Positions 1-10,768 of a DNA stretch of 64,000 bases are shown here, in pieces (position 1 is the first letter of the stretch; the number at the start of each line of letters is the position of its first letter). The position numbers were made by a program, and so were the translations under genes. The DNA comes from Lutraria lutraria. Taxonomy: Eukaryota; Mollusca; Bivalvia; Venerida; Mactridae. The stretch covers positions 17,739,528 to 17,803,527 of the forward strand of contig OZ026851.1 in NCBI GenBank assembly GCA_964023205.1, in the 5' to 3' direction. The notes under the pieces are model-generated. The model saw only the letters and a program-made list of their open reading frames with translations. It did not search any database and had not been told where the DNA came from.

Positions 1-900
1 AAAAAATGCCAGTAATTCTGTGCCCTTGTATCAATTTATCAATGAAAAAACATATTTTCTTTTTCAAATTTATATTCATCAGAAGTTTTGAAATATATAA
101 ATCACATAAACTTATGAACCCCAGCTGACGTTTTACTTATAAATTTTTACCTTTAAACAATGACTGCGCATTTTTTATTTATATTTCCAACTGAATACAT
201 CTCCCATATCTATCAATATGTCAATAAATAATCCATTTATCAAAGTATACTAAATTTCACTACACATTGAAATATATCAAGTATGCATTATAATGTATTA
301 AACTACAGTTGAGATCTAACAACTGTTACATTAAATCATATACTTGAGAGATTTAAACAATCTCAGACGAGTAACAGCAGGCCCCTCACAAATGATGTTA
401 AGATGACACAGTTGTGTATCATTTTACCAAATCCCTACTAATCCCCAATCAAACACTACGAGGCCCTAAATAGCTCCATAGTCAACTTGATATAGGGTTA
501 CAATACAAATATTTCACAACAATATATTATCATAAATTGAGGGTCGAGTTTATCAAACTGTATCACAATTTTATCTGACAACATTCATATGACTGCATAA
601 CTTTTCAACATTTCTTTAATTCAACTGACAGATTTTAAATACCCCTTATTGTATCGCTATGGACATAGCTAAGTTGCTACCACAAAGACAACAGAAATGC
701 CATACAAGAGAAAACAAAAGATTCCAACACATAATGTAATTCCAAAATCATAAAGAAACTGAATAAAATCAGTTTTTTTAAGGAAATTTGCAAGGTGATA
801 TTTACGGCCCCATATAAAAAGATGCAAAAAAACATGAAAGAGGCAATTTGGGGAATATTCACAAAATATACACATAGCTTATTTTCAGGGGGAAGATGCT
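1..900. other. AT-rich, no gene seen
   Basis: No splice-bounded coding-like segment stands out except a weak minus-strand piece near 413-453 (GLVVFDWGLVGIW between ATTTAG and GTAAAA), which I do not call. Short minus-strand frames at 669-875 are AT-rich noise. Confidence 0.5.
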
Positions 901-918
901 GACTATCTGAATCAAAAT

Positions 919-1190
919 GGGAGTATTTTGTGACTTGGCACTCTTGTTTTTTGTAAACAAGAGTGCCAAGTCACAAAATACTCCCGTCAAGGGCCATAAC
1001 TCAGAAGTGCCAGTGCCGATAAGGCTGGTTTTCGATCTTGACCAAGATTTCATGGTCATAAACATTTCCATAAAGTTTGGTGAGGATCCAAATAAAACTA
1101 TTTGAATTAGAAAACGGACACCGTTGTGGACGCCGCCCGTCTGCCGTGGGTGCTCCCGTACGTAATACGACCCGTTTACCAAACGGGCGT
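919..1190 (+). mobile_element. Dispersed hairpin-headed element (mollusc-type AAGGGCCATAACTC repeat)
   Basis: It opens with a perfect inverted repeat, arms 919-949 and 955-985 (31 bp each, GGGAGTATTTTGTGACTTGG...) around a 5-nt loop. AAGGGCCATAACTC and a GGTTTTCGATCTTGACCAAG segment follow. It closes with a second small hairpin CCCGTTT-ACC-AAACGGG (1171-1187) and GCGTATAAAA. The order of 5' hairpin, conserved body and 3' hairpin suggests a non-autonomous mobile element. The class is not clear, and no target duplication was found. Confidence 0.55.
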
Positions 1191-1960
1191 ATAAAACTGA
1201 AAAGTCCCTCGATATGATTTACATCTAAACATGTTTGACAATAAGAAATTGCAAAACTCACAGGCCATATTTCATAGAAATATTATAATATTATATGATG
1301 CTCATTTTTTATCAATAAATATAACATAAAAGTACATAATATTGTAGTCTTTCTAATTACCGTATATTTCAGGTCTTTTAAACAGCTAAATAAATATGTG
1401 ATATTCAATATTTAAGGAGATTTAACAATTTTTTTAACAACTTATTAAGCATTAAGATCTATTTAAGGATTTTCAATTAACACTTACTTTGTTAAACTTT
1501 TTGCAGGAAAAAGAAACTTAGACTAATAGTTTATCACACATCAAACATTCTTTTTGTTAACATCTTAAATGTCTTAGAATTATTTTAACCAATGACCTAT
1601 TGTCAGCTGTTTAGATATTTAACCCCTTTGAATGGAATTCATGAAAACATGAATTTTTATTGAACTATTCATGAATAGTTCAGAATAATTTGTGACAGAT
1701 CATGAAGTACAACTATTTGACTAGTGTAATGTCTGAAATGTTTTAAGAACTGCCATCTTTAGCTAACATAATTATGTCTTTAAGATCAATCTTAAAACTC
1801 ATTCAGTATTTTAGTTTCACTGCTATCTTCCTTCTGAAGTGATTCTTGAAAACGTAGGGTTTCAGCTAGGATGTGTTCAGAATAATTAGACCACAAAATA
1901 TGAAACTTTGCAAAGCAACTTTCATTATTCAATTATCACAATTATGATGCCATTAGGATG

Positions 1961-2140
1961 TACAGTCATGTGAACAAAGGCCACCCTAGGGAAAGACATA
2001 ATGTGGCCTGTTATTGACAGGTGGCCTTTATTTGGAGATCATTAGGATCTTTATAATCAATGACAATTTTAAAATATTGGCCTTTATTCAAAGGGTGGTC
2101 TCTTTTTGGAGGTGGCTCCTAACACAGATTTGAGTGTACA
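1961..2140. mobile_element. MITE-like repeat with AAAGGCCACC motifs, copy 1
   Basis: About 180 bp with internal repeats of GGCCACC / GGTGGCCTTTATT, ending GGAGGTGGCTCCTAACACAG...TGTACA. It matches 14.6-14.8 kb (inverted) and 20.5-20.7 kb. The ends TACAGTCA and TGTACACTCAA pair weakly. Confidence 0.6.
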
Positions 2141-2819
2141 GGTATAAACAAATACATTAAAGCTTCAAAGATTCATAATCAGGGAACCAGTTCATGAATT
2201 CTTCTTAGCATCAACCATTTTTGGAAACATTATGAGTGAATAAACTTATATTTTTATTAAGTAGTAATTAAAAAGTAAATATAATTACACACAATGTGCT
2301 CTAATATCATGTATTTTGATATTTATTCCACAATATAACATCCAAAAACACAATTGTAAGAAAGAATATGTTATTTAAACTCATCACAAATATGTAAACC
2401 TTGATCACTGTTATACTAACATCCAAGGATGCTTTGAACTAAATAATCACGTCTTTAATAAACATAATTTATTCCCCTTTTTGCAAATATCTCAAGACCC
2501 TTGACTGAGTCCAACCTTTGAAAGATGTCTTCTCAGTAGAAAATGTTGCTAATTTACGCTAAGTATATATGTTACATACTAACATTATCGTCACTTTTGC
2601 TTCAATATGTACCAATGTGCCTAATTTGGTCAATGGGGTTCCTTTGGATTCCTTTTGCTTACATTGTAACAGACTGGTTTGAAGTTTTCTCAACTAGAAG
2701 TAATCTAAGGGTATTTAAAAGTCATAAAGTACAGTGTTTTTTAATGATACATGAATGAAACCAGCCTCAACAGTAAAAATCTTGTTTTTAGCACAAATTA
2801 CCAGATTTTGTTTGCTTAT

Positions 2820-2992
2820 ATCGAGTTTTACGCCCCTTTTCAACAGTCAGAGTCATAATATTATGAGGCGGACAGTTCACCTAAGCATCGTTCCTGGGAA
2901 GAACCAGTAGTAGACTCCACGACCCTCCATCAGTGAGAGGTAACAGTGATTTGAAGTCAGAGACCTTAACCACTCGACCACGGGGGCTGGTC
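2820..2992 (-). mobile_element. tRNA-derived SINE, B box deleted
   Basis: On the minus strand the head reads GTGGTCGAGTGGTTAAGGTC (A box), followed by CTGACTTCAAATCACTGTTA, and then directly by the core ACTGGTTCTTCCCAGGAACG and TTAGGTGAAC. Compared with the copy at 11.6 kb, about 60 bp holding the B box and the first part of the core are missing. This copy should not support internal Pol III initiation. Confidence 0.8.
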
Positions 2993-3245
2993 TTTAAATT
3001 TCCAGAAAAGATGAAGAAATGTGTCACTAGATTTCCATTGCACAAATTCAAGTTTTTTTATGTACACACAGCAAATTGATGTTTTACCCATCTTGTGATT
3101 TAAATTCATTCAGAGAAAAGAAAATAATGTCATGTTTTCATCATTAGAAACATATTAATAAAGTTCACTTGTAGGCTATTTTACTCAGAAAATTACAGTG
3201 CCCAGTTTACATCACCAAAATCAGATTAAATTACTTTATTGCAGT

Positions 3246-3484
3246 CCTGGCCCCAGAGGTTATAAAACTTGAGATCAGTCACCAAGCTCAAATCTCATAT
3301 TTTAATGTGTCTTAGTTAATTATGATCAGACAATGATATTAGATACATAAGTCTGACAGCGTAATTTATCTGAACATACCATTAAACATTACTCAGCTGT
3401 ATCATTTCACCCATAATACTTTGAGAATGGAGTTGAGATTTGAGCTTAGAGACCGTTCTCAAGTTTTATAACCTCAGGGCCTGA
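3246..3484. mobile_element. Foldback MITE with about 50-bp terminal inverted repeats
   Basis: The left end (GAGGTTATAAAACTTGAGAT ... AAGCTCAAATCTCA) and the right end (TGAGATTTGAGCTTAGAGAC ... AAGTTTTATAACCTCAGGGC) are inverted copies over about 50 bp with few mismatches. The element is about 238 bp. A clear target duplication was not found. Confidence 0.8.
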
Positions 3485-3542
3485 TTACAAAACAAAACTA
3501 CCGATTAACCCAGTACAGTAGGTGATATTTCTTATACAACAA

Positions 3543-3693
3543 AATTCATAGGTTTCTAAGGGGTACCTTAATGACAACAATTCATAGGTTTCTAAGGGGT
3601 ACCTTAATGACAACAATTCATAGGTTTCTAAGGGGTACCTTAATGACAACAATTCATAGGTTTCTAAGGGGTACCTTAATGACAACAATTCAT
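3543..3693. repeat. 36-bp minisatellite, 4.2 copies
   Basis: The unit AATTCATAGGTTTCTAAGGG + GTACCTTAATGACAAC repeats with no visible mismatch. Because 36 is a multiple of 3, it opens a short repetitive frame on the minus strand that is not a gene. Confidence 0.95.
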
Positions 3694-4012
3694 TTGTCTG
3701 GCCTTAAAGTCTAACACATCTTAAACATTAGTTTGTTAATTTTATGCTTACATGAACCTGTATCAAAATTCTTGTAATATATCAACATTTAGAATCTTTC
3801 AATCATGAAGTATTAAACTTGTTAAAACTTCAATTATAAACTTGTGATTAGCAGGTATTGAAGATGGTTAATTCACATGATCTGACAGAAAATCTTGATA
3901 TACGAGTCAGTATCAGAATGATAATTGAGCCTTTAATAAAATGACAAAAACAACAAAATATATTTTTGTAATATGATAGAGATGCATGGAGCAGCAAGCC
4001 TAATACATGTCC

Positions 4013-4093
4013 AAACAAACAAATGAATGAACCAACGAACGTACGTACGGACGGACGCACAGACAGAAGGACAGACGGATGAACAAACAAACA
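4013..4093. repeat. Imperfect 4-bp purine-rich microsatellite
   Basis: A run built from AACA/AACG/GACG/GACA tetramers (AACGAACGTACGTACGGACG, then GACGCACAGACAGAAGGACA). It opens a spurious minus-strand frame of V/R/P/S repeats. Confidence 0.8.
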
Positions 4094-4359
4094 ATTCACT
4101 CAAGATTCACACTATGTATAGATGTTCATTGCAATCCCTTACAATATTTAAGAATAAAATTAACTGAGATACAAAAAGAAACCTCCTTCTAAATATATGG
4201 TCAGTTTTAGTAAATATATGAAATCAATACTACTTGTTACCTGCCCATATGTGTGTTAAATTCTATTGTTTTAAATCAAGGAATTAAGTTTCACATTTCA
4301 TTCAGTCATATAAAATTACTAACAAGATCTTCAATCATAAAGCGAGACAAGATACTCAC

Positions 4360-4400
4360 TATAAATGTTTGACAGATGTGTAGCCAAGCATACTCCCATA
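4360..4400 (-). CDS. Candidate 41-nt internal exon (minus-strand gene, unknown product)
   Basis: On the minus strand, an acceptor CTTGTGTTAG and a strong donor GTGAGT bracket 41 nt. The upstream exon candidate at 7820-7856 leaves one base of a codon. Completing that codon here gives the open reading VWEYAWLHICQTFI and ends in phase 0. All three frames happen to be open over so short a stretch, so frame alone is weak evidence. The agreement of phase with the neighbouring candidate is what favours it. I do not recognise the protein. RNA support would be needed to accept it. Confidence 0.28.
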
Positions 4401-4409
4401 CTAACACAA

Positions 4410-5855
4410 GTATTTTGATTTTCAAAAAATGAAAAAATAGTCTTAAAATGAAGTCAAAGTTAACACATACTGGGGTAGTACAGATCTTGTAAAATTATAC
4501 TTTTCAGAATAGTAACATAGCAAAAAGAAAGCAGTTTTAACAGTAAATGACAAAATATAGCTTGATCTGTAAGTTTGCCCCGCCCCCCTCCGCCCCTAAT
4601 ATCATAAATGTAGGCCTACTTGAGATTTGGACCTGGCTACACCCCTGTGTGAGACACTTTACAGTTCAGTGATATATTAGTTTTAAGGAGAATTAAATCT
4701 GTCTTCACAAACTAAATTACGATAACCTTCGACTTTGTGCAGATTTGTATCAACTTTGGTATATTGTTAGAGGCTAGTTTATTTTCAAGTCATACAAGGC
4801 TGAAATAAAAGCAAGTATTTCTTTGCTTAGAAAAGCAAACTTAAGGGATTTATTCTTTGGTCTCGTAACAAAAATAATTTTTTTCGATGATTTTGCAGTT
4901 TAAATTGTTCTTACCCAGGTACTAAATAATCTATGTTTTTTACCAAAACATTGTCACAGTTAAAATTAAAGAATCCGCTGTAAACAGTATTATCTGTGAA
5001 TCAATTAAGATCTATTTACAGCAGTTTATTGAGAGTCTTTGATTGTGAAAATGATTTATTCTGTGTGGTAAATTATCACACGATTTGAACAAATTTCTTT
5101 TAAACAGACAGCGACAATAAAACTGATCTTAAAGTATGTTTAATTGTGATGTCCTTGTAAATATGGCTCATTTTCAATGATGACTCCTTTGAAATTCACT
5201 TACACAAGAAATTTCGCAAAATTTTGCCGGCACAAATTACAAACTTTACAATGAAATTGTTGATTTGGAGGTTGATAATTGAACAATTAGATAATTCAGA
5301 TTAAAGACGTACAATTTTTGTAAGATATACAGCAAAGATGTTAAGTATATGATATCGTTTTTATCGTTAAGTATCAATATTACATTGATTTATATTCCAT
5401 TAGGTTATGTAAATATCTCACATGACTACTTCTCGAGTTCCAAAGGGGACTTAGATAACACCAATCAGTTCTGTCCCATTACGTTTAAAAGGAAATGAGA
5501 AGACGGTGTAGAAATTCCACTTCCAAAAAGATTTGAACCACAAACCTATTGACCAGAAAGATATTACGGGGCCTTACGATTTCTTTACGATACAATTTAC
5601 CTCCGTAAACAAGCTTCCCATGAATAACAACATAGCTCGTCATTATTTAAATAAAATCACCACACAAATTAAAATGATAACCCCTTAAACTGATCAATAA
5701 TGGCTTGACCAGGTATAACATTCATCATTTGCAGGGTTCTATCTGTTTACTTCTGTTCAACATCTCACCAATCCTGTGACACATTTTATCAATCTGTGTC
5801 AAGTGCAGGATGATGTCATGAAGAATCAGTGATTGCTACAGGCCTGTATTAAGCA
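4410..5855. other. AT-rich, no gene seen
   Basis: Likely intron or intergenic. It contains a CCCCGCCCCCCTCCGCCCC run at 4578 and many TTTA/TAAA stretches. No repeat family member was recognised. Confidence 0.5.
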
Positions 5856-5859
5856 ATTT

Positions 5860-5990
5860 CAGATTTGGAGGGGAGGGGGGAAATTTAAGATTTTGTTTGA
5901 CGAGGGGGGGGGGGGAGAATATATTTAGCCCCTTTTAATAATCATTACAGCAGAAATTATTGGGGAGGGGGGCTAAACCCCTAGCCCTCC
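5860..5990 (+). other. G-run cluster with quadruplex potential
   Basis: GGAGGGGAGGGGGG, then a run of 12 G after GACGA, then GGGGAGGGGGG, all on the plus strand within about 120 bp. The last run leads into GGCTAAACCCCTAGCCCTCC, which folds back partly on itself. Confidence 0.7.
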
Positions 5991-6660
5991 AGTTCCTACG
6001 GCCCTGCGCTAAATCAGCTTCCACAGAGGAATTCCAAATATGGTCACACTCAACACGGATAATTGTCTGGATACCAAACTATGCAATCTCGAATCTCGAG
6101 ATGTTTTATCGTCGACTCGATACTTTTGACAATAATCGTTCCTCAAACTGCAGCCTATGTTTGCATTGATAGATAATTGTTGAGTTGACCAAACTTGTAA
6201 TATTTATGTCAAACAGACGGATCAAAGACGAAGATTAATGAGCAAATGTTTACTAAGACCTGCGAGTTGTAATACATGTCATAAATAGACATCAAGGATA
6301 TCTCACTCAAAATTAACAATCATAAAATTAAAATCAAGGAAATAAAATCTATCATATCTATGTTAACAAGACAACAGTCATGCAGATAAACTATTCAGTA
6401 AGGGCAGCTAATCAGCCCTTTGGGGAACAGGTAACGGGTCCCTTTGATAGGGGAAATCTGCATTGTGAAACACCAAATTAAGGAATTTTTTAAGACTAAC
6501 ATACTTTCTTTAGAAAGTATCTTGAAAGATTTTTTTTAATTATGGGGAAATTTTCTCTCAGTGGGGAAAAATGTATACTTTTTTACTTGGGGAACAAGGC
6601 CAAATACTAGACCTCAAAATGGCATAAAAAAGGCCTGCAAATTCTCATCATTCTCAAAGA
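5991..6660. other. No gene seen
   Basis: A short plus-strand frame (5960-6169) spans the G-run cluster edge and has no support. Around 6415-6600 there are several GGGGAA/GGGGAAA motifs that may be an eroded dispersed repeat. Confidence 0.4.
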
Positions 6661-6661
6661 C

Positions 6662-6850
6662 CAGGGTACGGCATTATAAAACTGTAGATCAGTCTCCAAG
6701 CTCAAATCTTGTATTTAGTTATGACCAGACAATATCTATATTATTGATATGTTTGTCTGTCAGTACAGTTGATCTGAACATGTACATGTATTTAAACACA
6801 AACCATCCAGTTCTATCATTTCAACCATAATTATAAGAGAATGGAATATT
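6662..6850. mobile_element. Partial copy of the 3.25 kb foldback MITE
   Basis: TTATAAAACTGTAGATCAGT and CCAAGCTCAAATCTTG match the left arm of the 3246-3484 element. The interior (GACCAGACAATATC, TTGATCTGAACAT, ATCATTTCAACCATAATTAT) also aligns. The right arm is lost after GAGAATGGA. Confidence 0.65.
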
Positions 6851-6875
6851 TTTTGGGATGTTAATGGAAACACAG

Positions 6876-7192
6876 TACAGTACAACCTCTGTATAGGAAC
6901 ATCCTGTGGGAGCTGCAAATATTGACCATTGTTTAGAGGTTAAATTTATAGTAAATATTAGCTCAGGGAAATTTTGAAGGTGCATGTTGTTAAGAGGTTG
7001 TTGCTCTACAGAGGTTAAATTTATAGTAAATATTAGCTTAGGGAAACTTTGAAGGTGTATGTTGTTATAGAGAGGTTGTTGCTCTACAGAGGTTAAATTT
7101 ATAGTAAATATTAGCTTAGGGAAATTTTGAAGGTGTTGTTATAGAGAGGTTGTTGCTCTACAGAGGGCCACTCTGGAGAGGCTGTACTGTAT
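6876..7192. mobile_element. Minisatellite-bearing MITE, copy 1
   Basis: Ends TACAGTACAACCTCTGTATA and GAGAGGCTGTACTGTA form terminal inverted repeats. The interior is a 74-78-bp repeat (CTACAGAGGTTAAATTTATA...), with CTCTACA at 7004, 7082 and 7156. The same family lies at 11.9 kb (inverted, one unit) and 16.5-18.0 kb (inverted, about seven units). Confidence 0.75.
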
Positions 7193-7194
7193 AT

Positions 7195-7810
7195 CTTTTT
7201 TACCTGACTACATGAATTCCACCATATATAACATCAAAAGTACATTTATCATAACTAAAAGCTTTAGTTTTATCTTTAAAATTATAGTAACATAAAATAT
7301 TTTATGATTAAATTCAGGTAAAACTGACCAACAAAGACCCACAGTGTAATGAACAGATAAACACAACCCACGGATAATCACGGTGGACCAGATTATTGGA
7401 CCCAGGGTTTTTAGACAAACAGTCTCGACTTAAATCAAAATCACTCTGATATCTAAATATTAAAGATATCAAAAGTTTTCCATCCAAACTGATTTATTAA
7501 AAAACAAAACAGAAAAAATGGGAAAAGAAAAAAGACAAAATGAAAATGAACTTAAAATCTATGAAAAAAATCCATTAAAATTGACCAATTCAATGAATAT
7601 TTGTCACTGTAGTAAATAATTTTATTATAATTATATCTTTTATTCTAATTTATTAAAATACTGAAATAAAATATCTTTATATTCAGACACATATCATCCT
7701 ATACAGACATATTTATTTATTTGGATGCTGTTTTTCAACAATTTTTCAGTTATATATGGCAACTGGTTCACTTAAACATTTTTCCTGGACTTATATTATT
7801 ATAACCAGTA
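7195..7810. other. AT-rich, no gene seen
   Basis: Low-complexity A/T-rich sequence between the minisatellite MITE and the 7820-7856 exon candidate. Many AAAACAAAA-type runs. Confidence 0.5.
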
Positions 7811-7819
7811 CTAACTTAC

Positions 7820-7856
7820 CCTTCTGCAACTTCTCCACAATGTCATGTGAAATTAC
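7820..7856 (-). CDS. Candidate 37-nt internal exon (minus-strand gene, unknown product)
   Basis: On the minus strand, the acceptor GCGTATTTTAG and a consensus donor GTAAGT bracket 37 nt reading VISHDIVEKLQK plus one base. It starts in phase 0 and ends in phase 1. It fits downstream of the phase-0 donors at 21962 and 19179 and upstream of the 4360-4400 candidate. The translated piece looks like an amphipathic helix. It is very short, and other exons may lie between these pieces. No family is recognised. Confidence 0.3.
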
Positions 7857-8325
7857 CTAAAATACGCTAAAATTCAAATTCACGGGGAGATAACTCAAAA
7901 ACGAGATCGGTGACCCCCATTTTTCTGCACTTAAATTGTTTCTGTTATCATATGCTATGATCATGCAAAGTTTAATAAAAATTCTATTGATCAGTTCTCA
8001 TTTTGCCTATATGTCTATGTGAAAAATGTAGCGAACTGTAGAAAACGTCTTTAAATATTATTTTACGCTTTTTTTAGCATATTAAGCTAAATAGATAATG
8101 TCTAAGATGGTTGGTCAATTAATTGTATGGCAAACATAATAAACAGATAATTGACTCAACTATTAAAGATGTTATTAACTTACAGACTAAAAGAATGAAA
8201 TAATGGATATATTGAAAATTGATAGTACTTTAGCGTAACCATGGATGTAATATTGCAGTACCGTAATTTTAAATATCAATATGATGTAAATGAAAATCAT
8301 TTAATAAGATGTTTTATCTAAAAAC

Positions 8326-9403
8326 TAGGGATGTCAACCGGAGTCCGGATATCCGAACGTTCGGATCCCGTTCCGAAGTTCAGATCTGATTTTTGGATCT
8401 GGATGTTCGTATCAAAATACTACCGTCGTCTAAAATACGTATAAATGTTGCTGAAATCGACTGTCATAAAATATAATCAAATTGTCGAACACACGGGGTG
8501 CAATTAAGTCGACATCGTCATGGTGATGACACTTTAACATAGTATATGCTAGGCCTACAATATACACCGGTGTCACTATTGACATCGTATATCAACATTT
8601 TACTTAAAGTACGGTATATTGGGATTTTATTTAAATGTCAAAACTGAATAATAGTAATGACGATTAATTTTTCACACGTCTTATTATAATAATGAAAGTC
8701 CCAACACATGGGAGACAAGAGTAAAACAATTAATGCACTGATCTTTTGTGTTAAGTGATGTGTTTGCACAAAGTTAGCGATTTCAATTGTTTAAAACAAA
8801 CTATGCTGCATATAATTATGCGTTAAGTTTGACATCGTTCCGAACGCGGAATCCGTTCAACCAGTTTCCTCCCATTTAAGTGGCGTTTCGGTTTAATCAA
8901 AGGCGGTGAATTGTTTTAGAAGTTGGTATCAAAGAAAAATTAGTTACAGCAAAAGGACGCCGACATTCTTTGGTCCAGTTTTAAAAACAATTCGCCATTA
9001 CGATTTATTAAATAACCCGTGTAACTTAAGATACGCGTCATCATATAGAGACATGATGACGTACGCACGCTTTACACTAACTTTAATATCAGGAATGTTC
9101 CTTCTGGACCAAAATAGAAACCTGGCAGTGAATCTTTGAAATGGTTCACACCGGTTTGAGCAAAATACATGCGGAGTTTGATTGTATTGTGCGTATTTGT
9201 TTTTCATTATTATTCGTTTTTTAGTCAATATTGAATATGATATTAATTTAAAATAAATGAAACAAGCGATGAACAGATGATCACGAAAACTGGTTACGAT
9301 AAAACAGTAAATGCTAAATAACAGTGTAAAGATCGATCCGAACATCCGGATGTATCCGGATGTCTGATCCGGATACTTGATTCGGTCAATTTTGACATCC
9401 CTA
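8326..9403. mobile_element. hAT-like non-autonomous element, 1,078 bp
   Basis: Ends TAGGGATGTCAA and TTGACATCCCTA are inverted repeats. A perfect 8-bp target duplication CTAAAAAC flanks them (8318-8325 and 9404-9411), as expected for hAT transposition. TCCGGAT motifs cluster at both subterminal regions (8339-8400 and 9333-9375), a common transposase-binding layout. The interior shows no recognisable transposase; two short overlapping frames near 8.9-9.3 kb match nothing I know. Confidence 0.9.
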
Positions 9404-9535
9404 CTAAAAACTTTAAAATTACATAAGATTATTTAGTGTAAGTTGTTTGTTTAGAATTAAATTATACACAGATCATTACACAGGTAATATAGTTTATCAA
9501 AGTTGCATACAAACAATTTTATTCTGTGAATGAAT

Positions 9536-9802
9536 TTTACACATACAGGCAATATGTATCACATAGTGATTTACACATACAGGCAATATGTATCACATAG
9601 TGATTTACACATACAGGCAATATGTATCACATAGTGATTTACACATACAGGCAATATGTATCACATAGTGATTTACACATACAGGCAATATGTATCACAT
9701 AGTGATTTACACATACAGGCAATATGTATCACATAGTGATTTACACATACAGGCAATATGTATCACATAGTGATTTACACATACAGGCAATATGTATCAC
9801 AT
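9536..9802. repeat. 34-bp minisatellite, about 8 copies
   Basis: The unit ATTTACACATACAGGCAATA + TGTATCACATAGTG repeats without visible change. The last unit breaks off at CACATTTGG. Confidence 0.95.
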
Positions 9803-9888
9803 TTGGTTACTAGAAACTATCAAACATAAATCATTGGACACTCACTATGTCTCTTCTAAAAGCATCCAACATTCTTGTTTTCATTCTC

Positions 9889-9985
9889 ATTAAAAAAGGG
9901 GAGGTTACTATTAAAAAGGGGGAGGTTACTATTAAAAAAGGGGAGGTTACTATTAAACAAAAGGAAATATGTTGGGGGGGGGAGA
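9889..9985. repeat. 21-bp tandem repeat (3 copies) followed by a G run
   Basis: ATTAAAAAAGGGGAGGTTACT three times with single-base length changes in the A and G runs, then TTGGGGGGGGGAG. Confidence 0.85.
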
Positions 9986-10324
9986 TTTTTCATTATTCTT
10001 AAGTGTGCAGGAAAATAAGAACAGAGACAGTGGATGTATCATTCCTTGGGCATAGAAAGTCAATAACTGTGGGGAAAAATCAGGGTAGGTCAGGCCGGGA
10101 ACCAGAGATGTTTTTTTACCTTATATAGAATGATTTAGTCAGAATAGATAAACAATGAAACATCTACCAAGAATTCCCTCTTGAGTATTTTTCAGATTAC
10201 AGTAGCATGATAAAATGTTTTTTGTCAAAGAGGTTTAATATCATACAGTGAGCCATCATTATATAGAGACTTTTCTTAGGAAGACCCCAGATGTATGCAC
10301 ATCTAGGTACAACCATCGACCTTC

Positions 10325-10639
10325 CTTTAAGTCCCATGAGCTTTTTGCTATAAAAAAAATGCAAAAAACAAGCAATTGCTAATATTATCCCAAGATAATA
10401 ATTACCGACGAAATGATGTCACTTTATGACGTGTGCATAACATGACTGCGGGGAAAACACAGCTTTTCTATAAATAGTTTTTTTCAATGATATTGAAAAA
10501 AAATATGATGGTGGTTTTGGAAACAATTTCTCTTGCTATTATGTATGCACGGGAGGAAAACACACCGGATTCCTCCGTTATAGGACAAACATAAAACTAT
10601 TATGATCAATAAATTTATAAGCTTATGGGACTTTAAGCT
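10325..10639. mobile_element. MITE with TTTAAGTCCCATGAGCTTT ends, copy 1
   Basis: CTTTAAGTCCCATGAGCTTT at the left and AAGCTTATGGGACTTTAAG at the right are inverted. The interior segment TTTTTTTCAATGATATTG is shared with the copy at 19.5 kb. Confidence 0.75.
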
Positions 10640-10768
10640 TAGCTGGCCAGCTTCCACGCCTGTTAAATTGATCTGGTCTGGTTGGGTTTCGAACACACAG
10701 CAGTAATATAGCTAATGATTACTAGTCAGAGGCCATTGCTACTCAACCATGGAGGCAATGAGACATGT
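10640..10768 (-). mobile_element. tRNA-derived SINE head, same family as the satellite progenitor
   Basis: On the minus strand, A box TGGTTGAGTAG (10739-10749) and B box TGTTCGAAACC (10685-10695) are 43 nt apart. The sequence after the B box (GCCTGTTAAATT, read on plus) matches the SINE at the left edge of the satellite. It abuts the right end of a MITE, so one probably inserted next to the other. No tandem expansion has taken place at this copy. Confidence 0.75.

Noticed and set aside
413..453. Terminal exon GLVVFDWGLVGIW on the minus strand
   Set aside because: Too short, weak donor, and GGGCCTCGTAGTG-like sequence may itself be repeat-derived.
2543..2758. Hydrophobic 71-codon plus-strand frame that could be a membrane protein
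   Set aside because: AT-rich DNA gives hydrophobic frames by chance; no splice or start context supports it.
3485..3688. Minus-strand repeat peptide (LSLRYPLETYEL)
   Set aside because: A 36-bp minisatellite read in frame.
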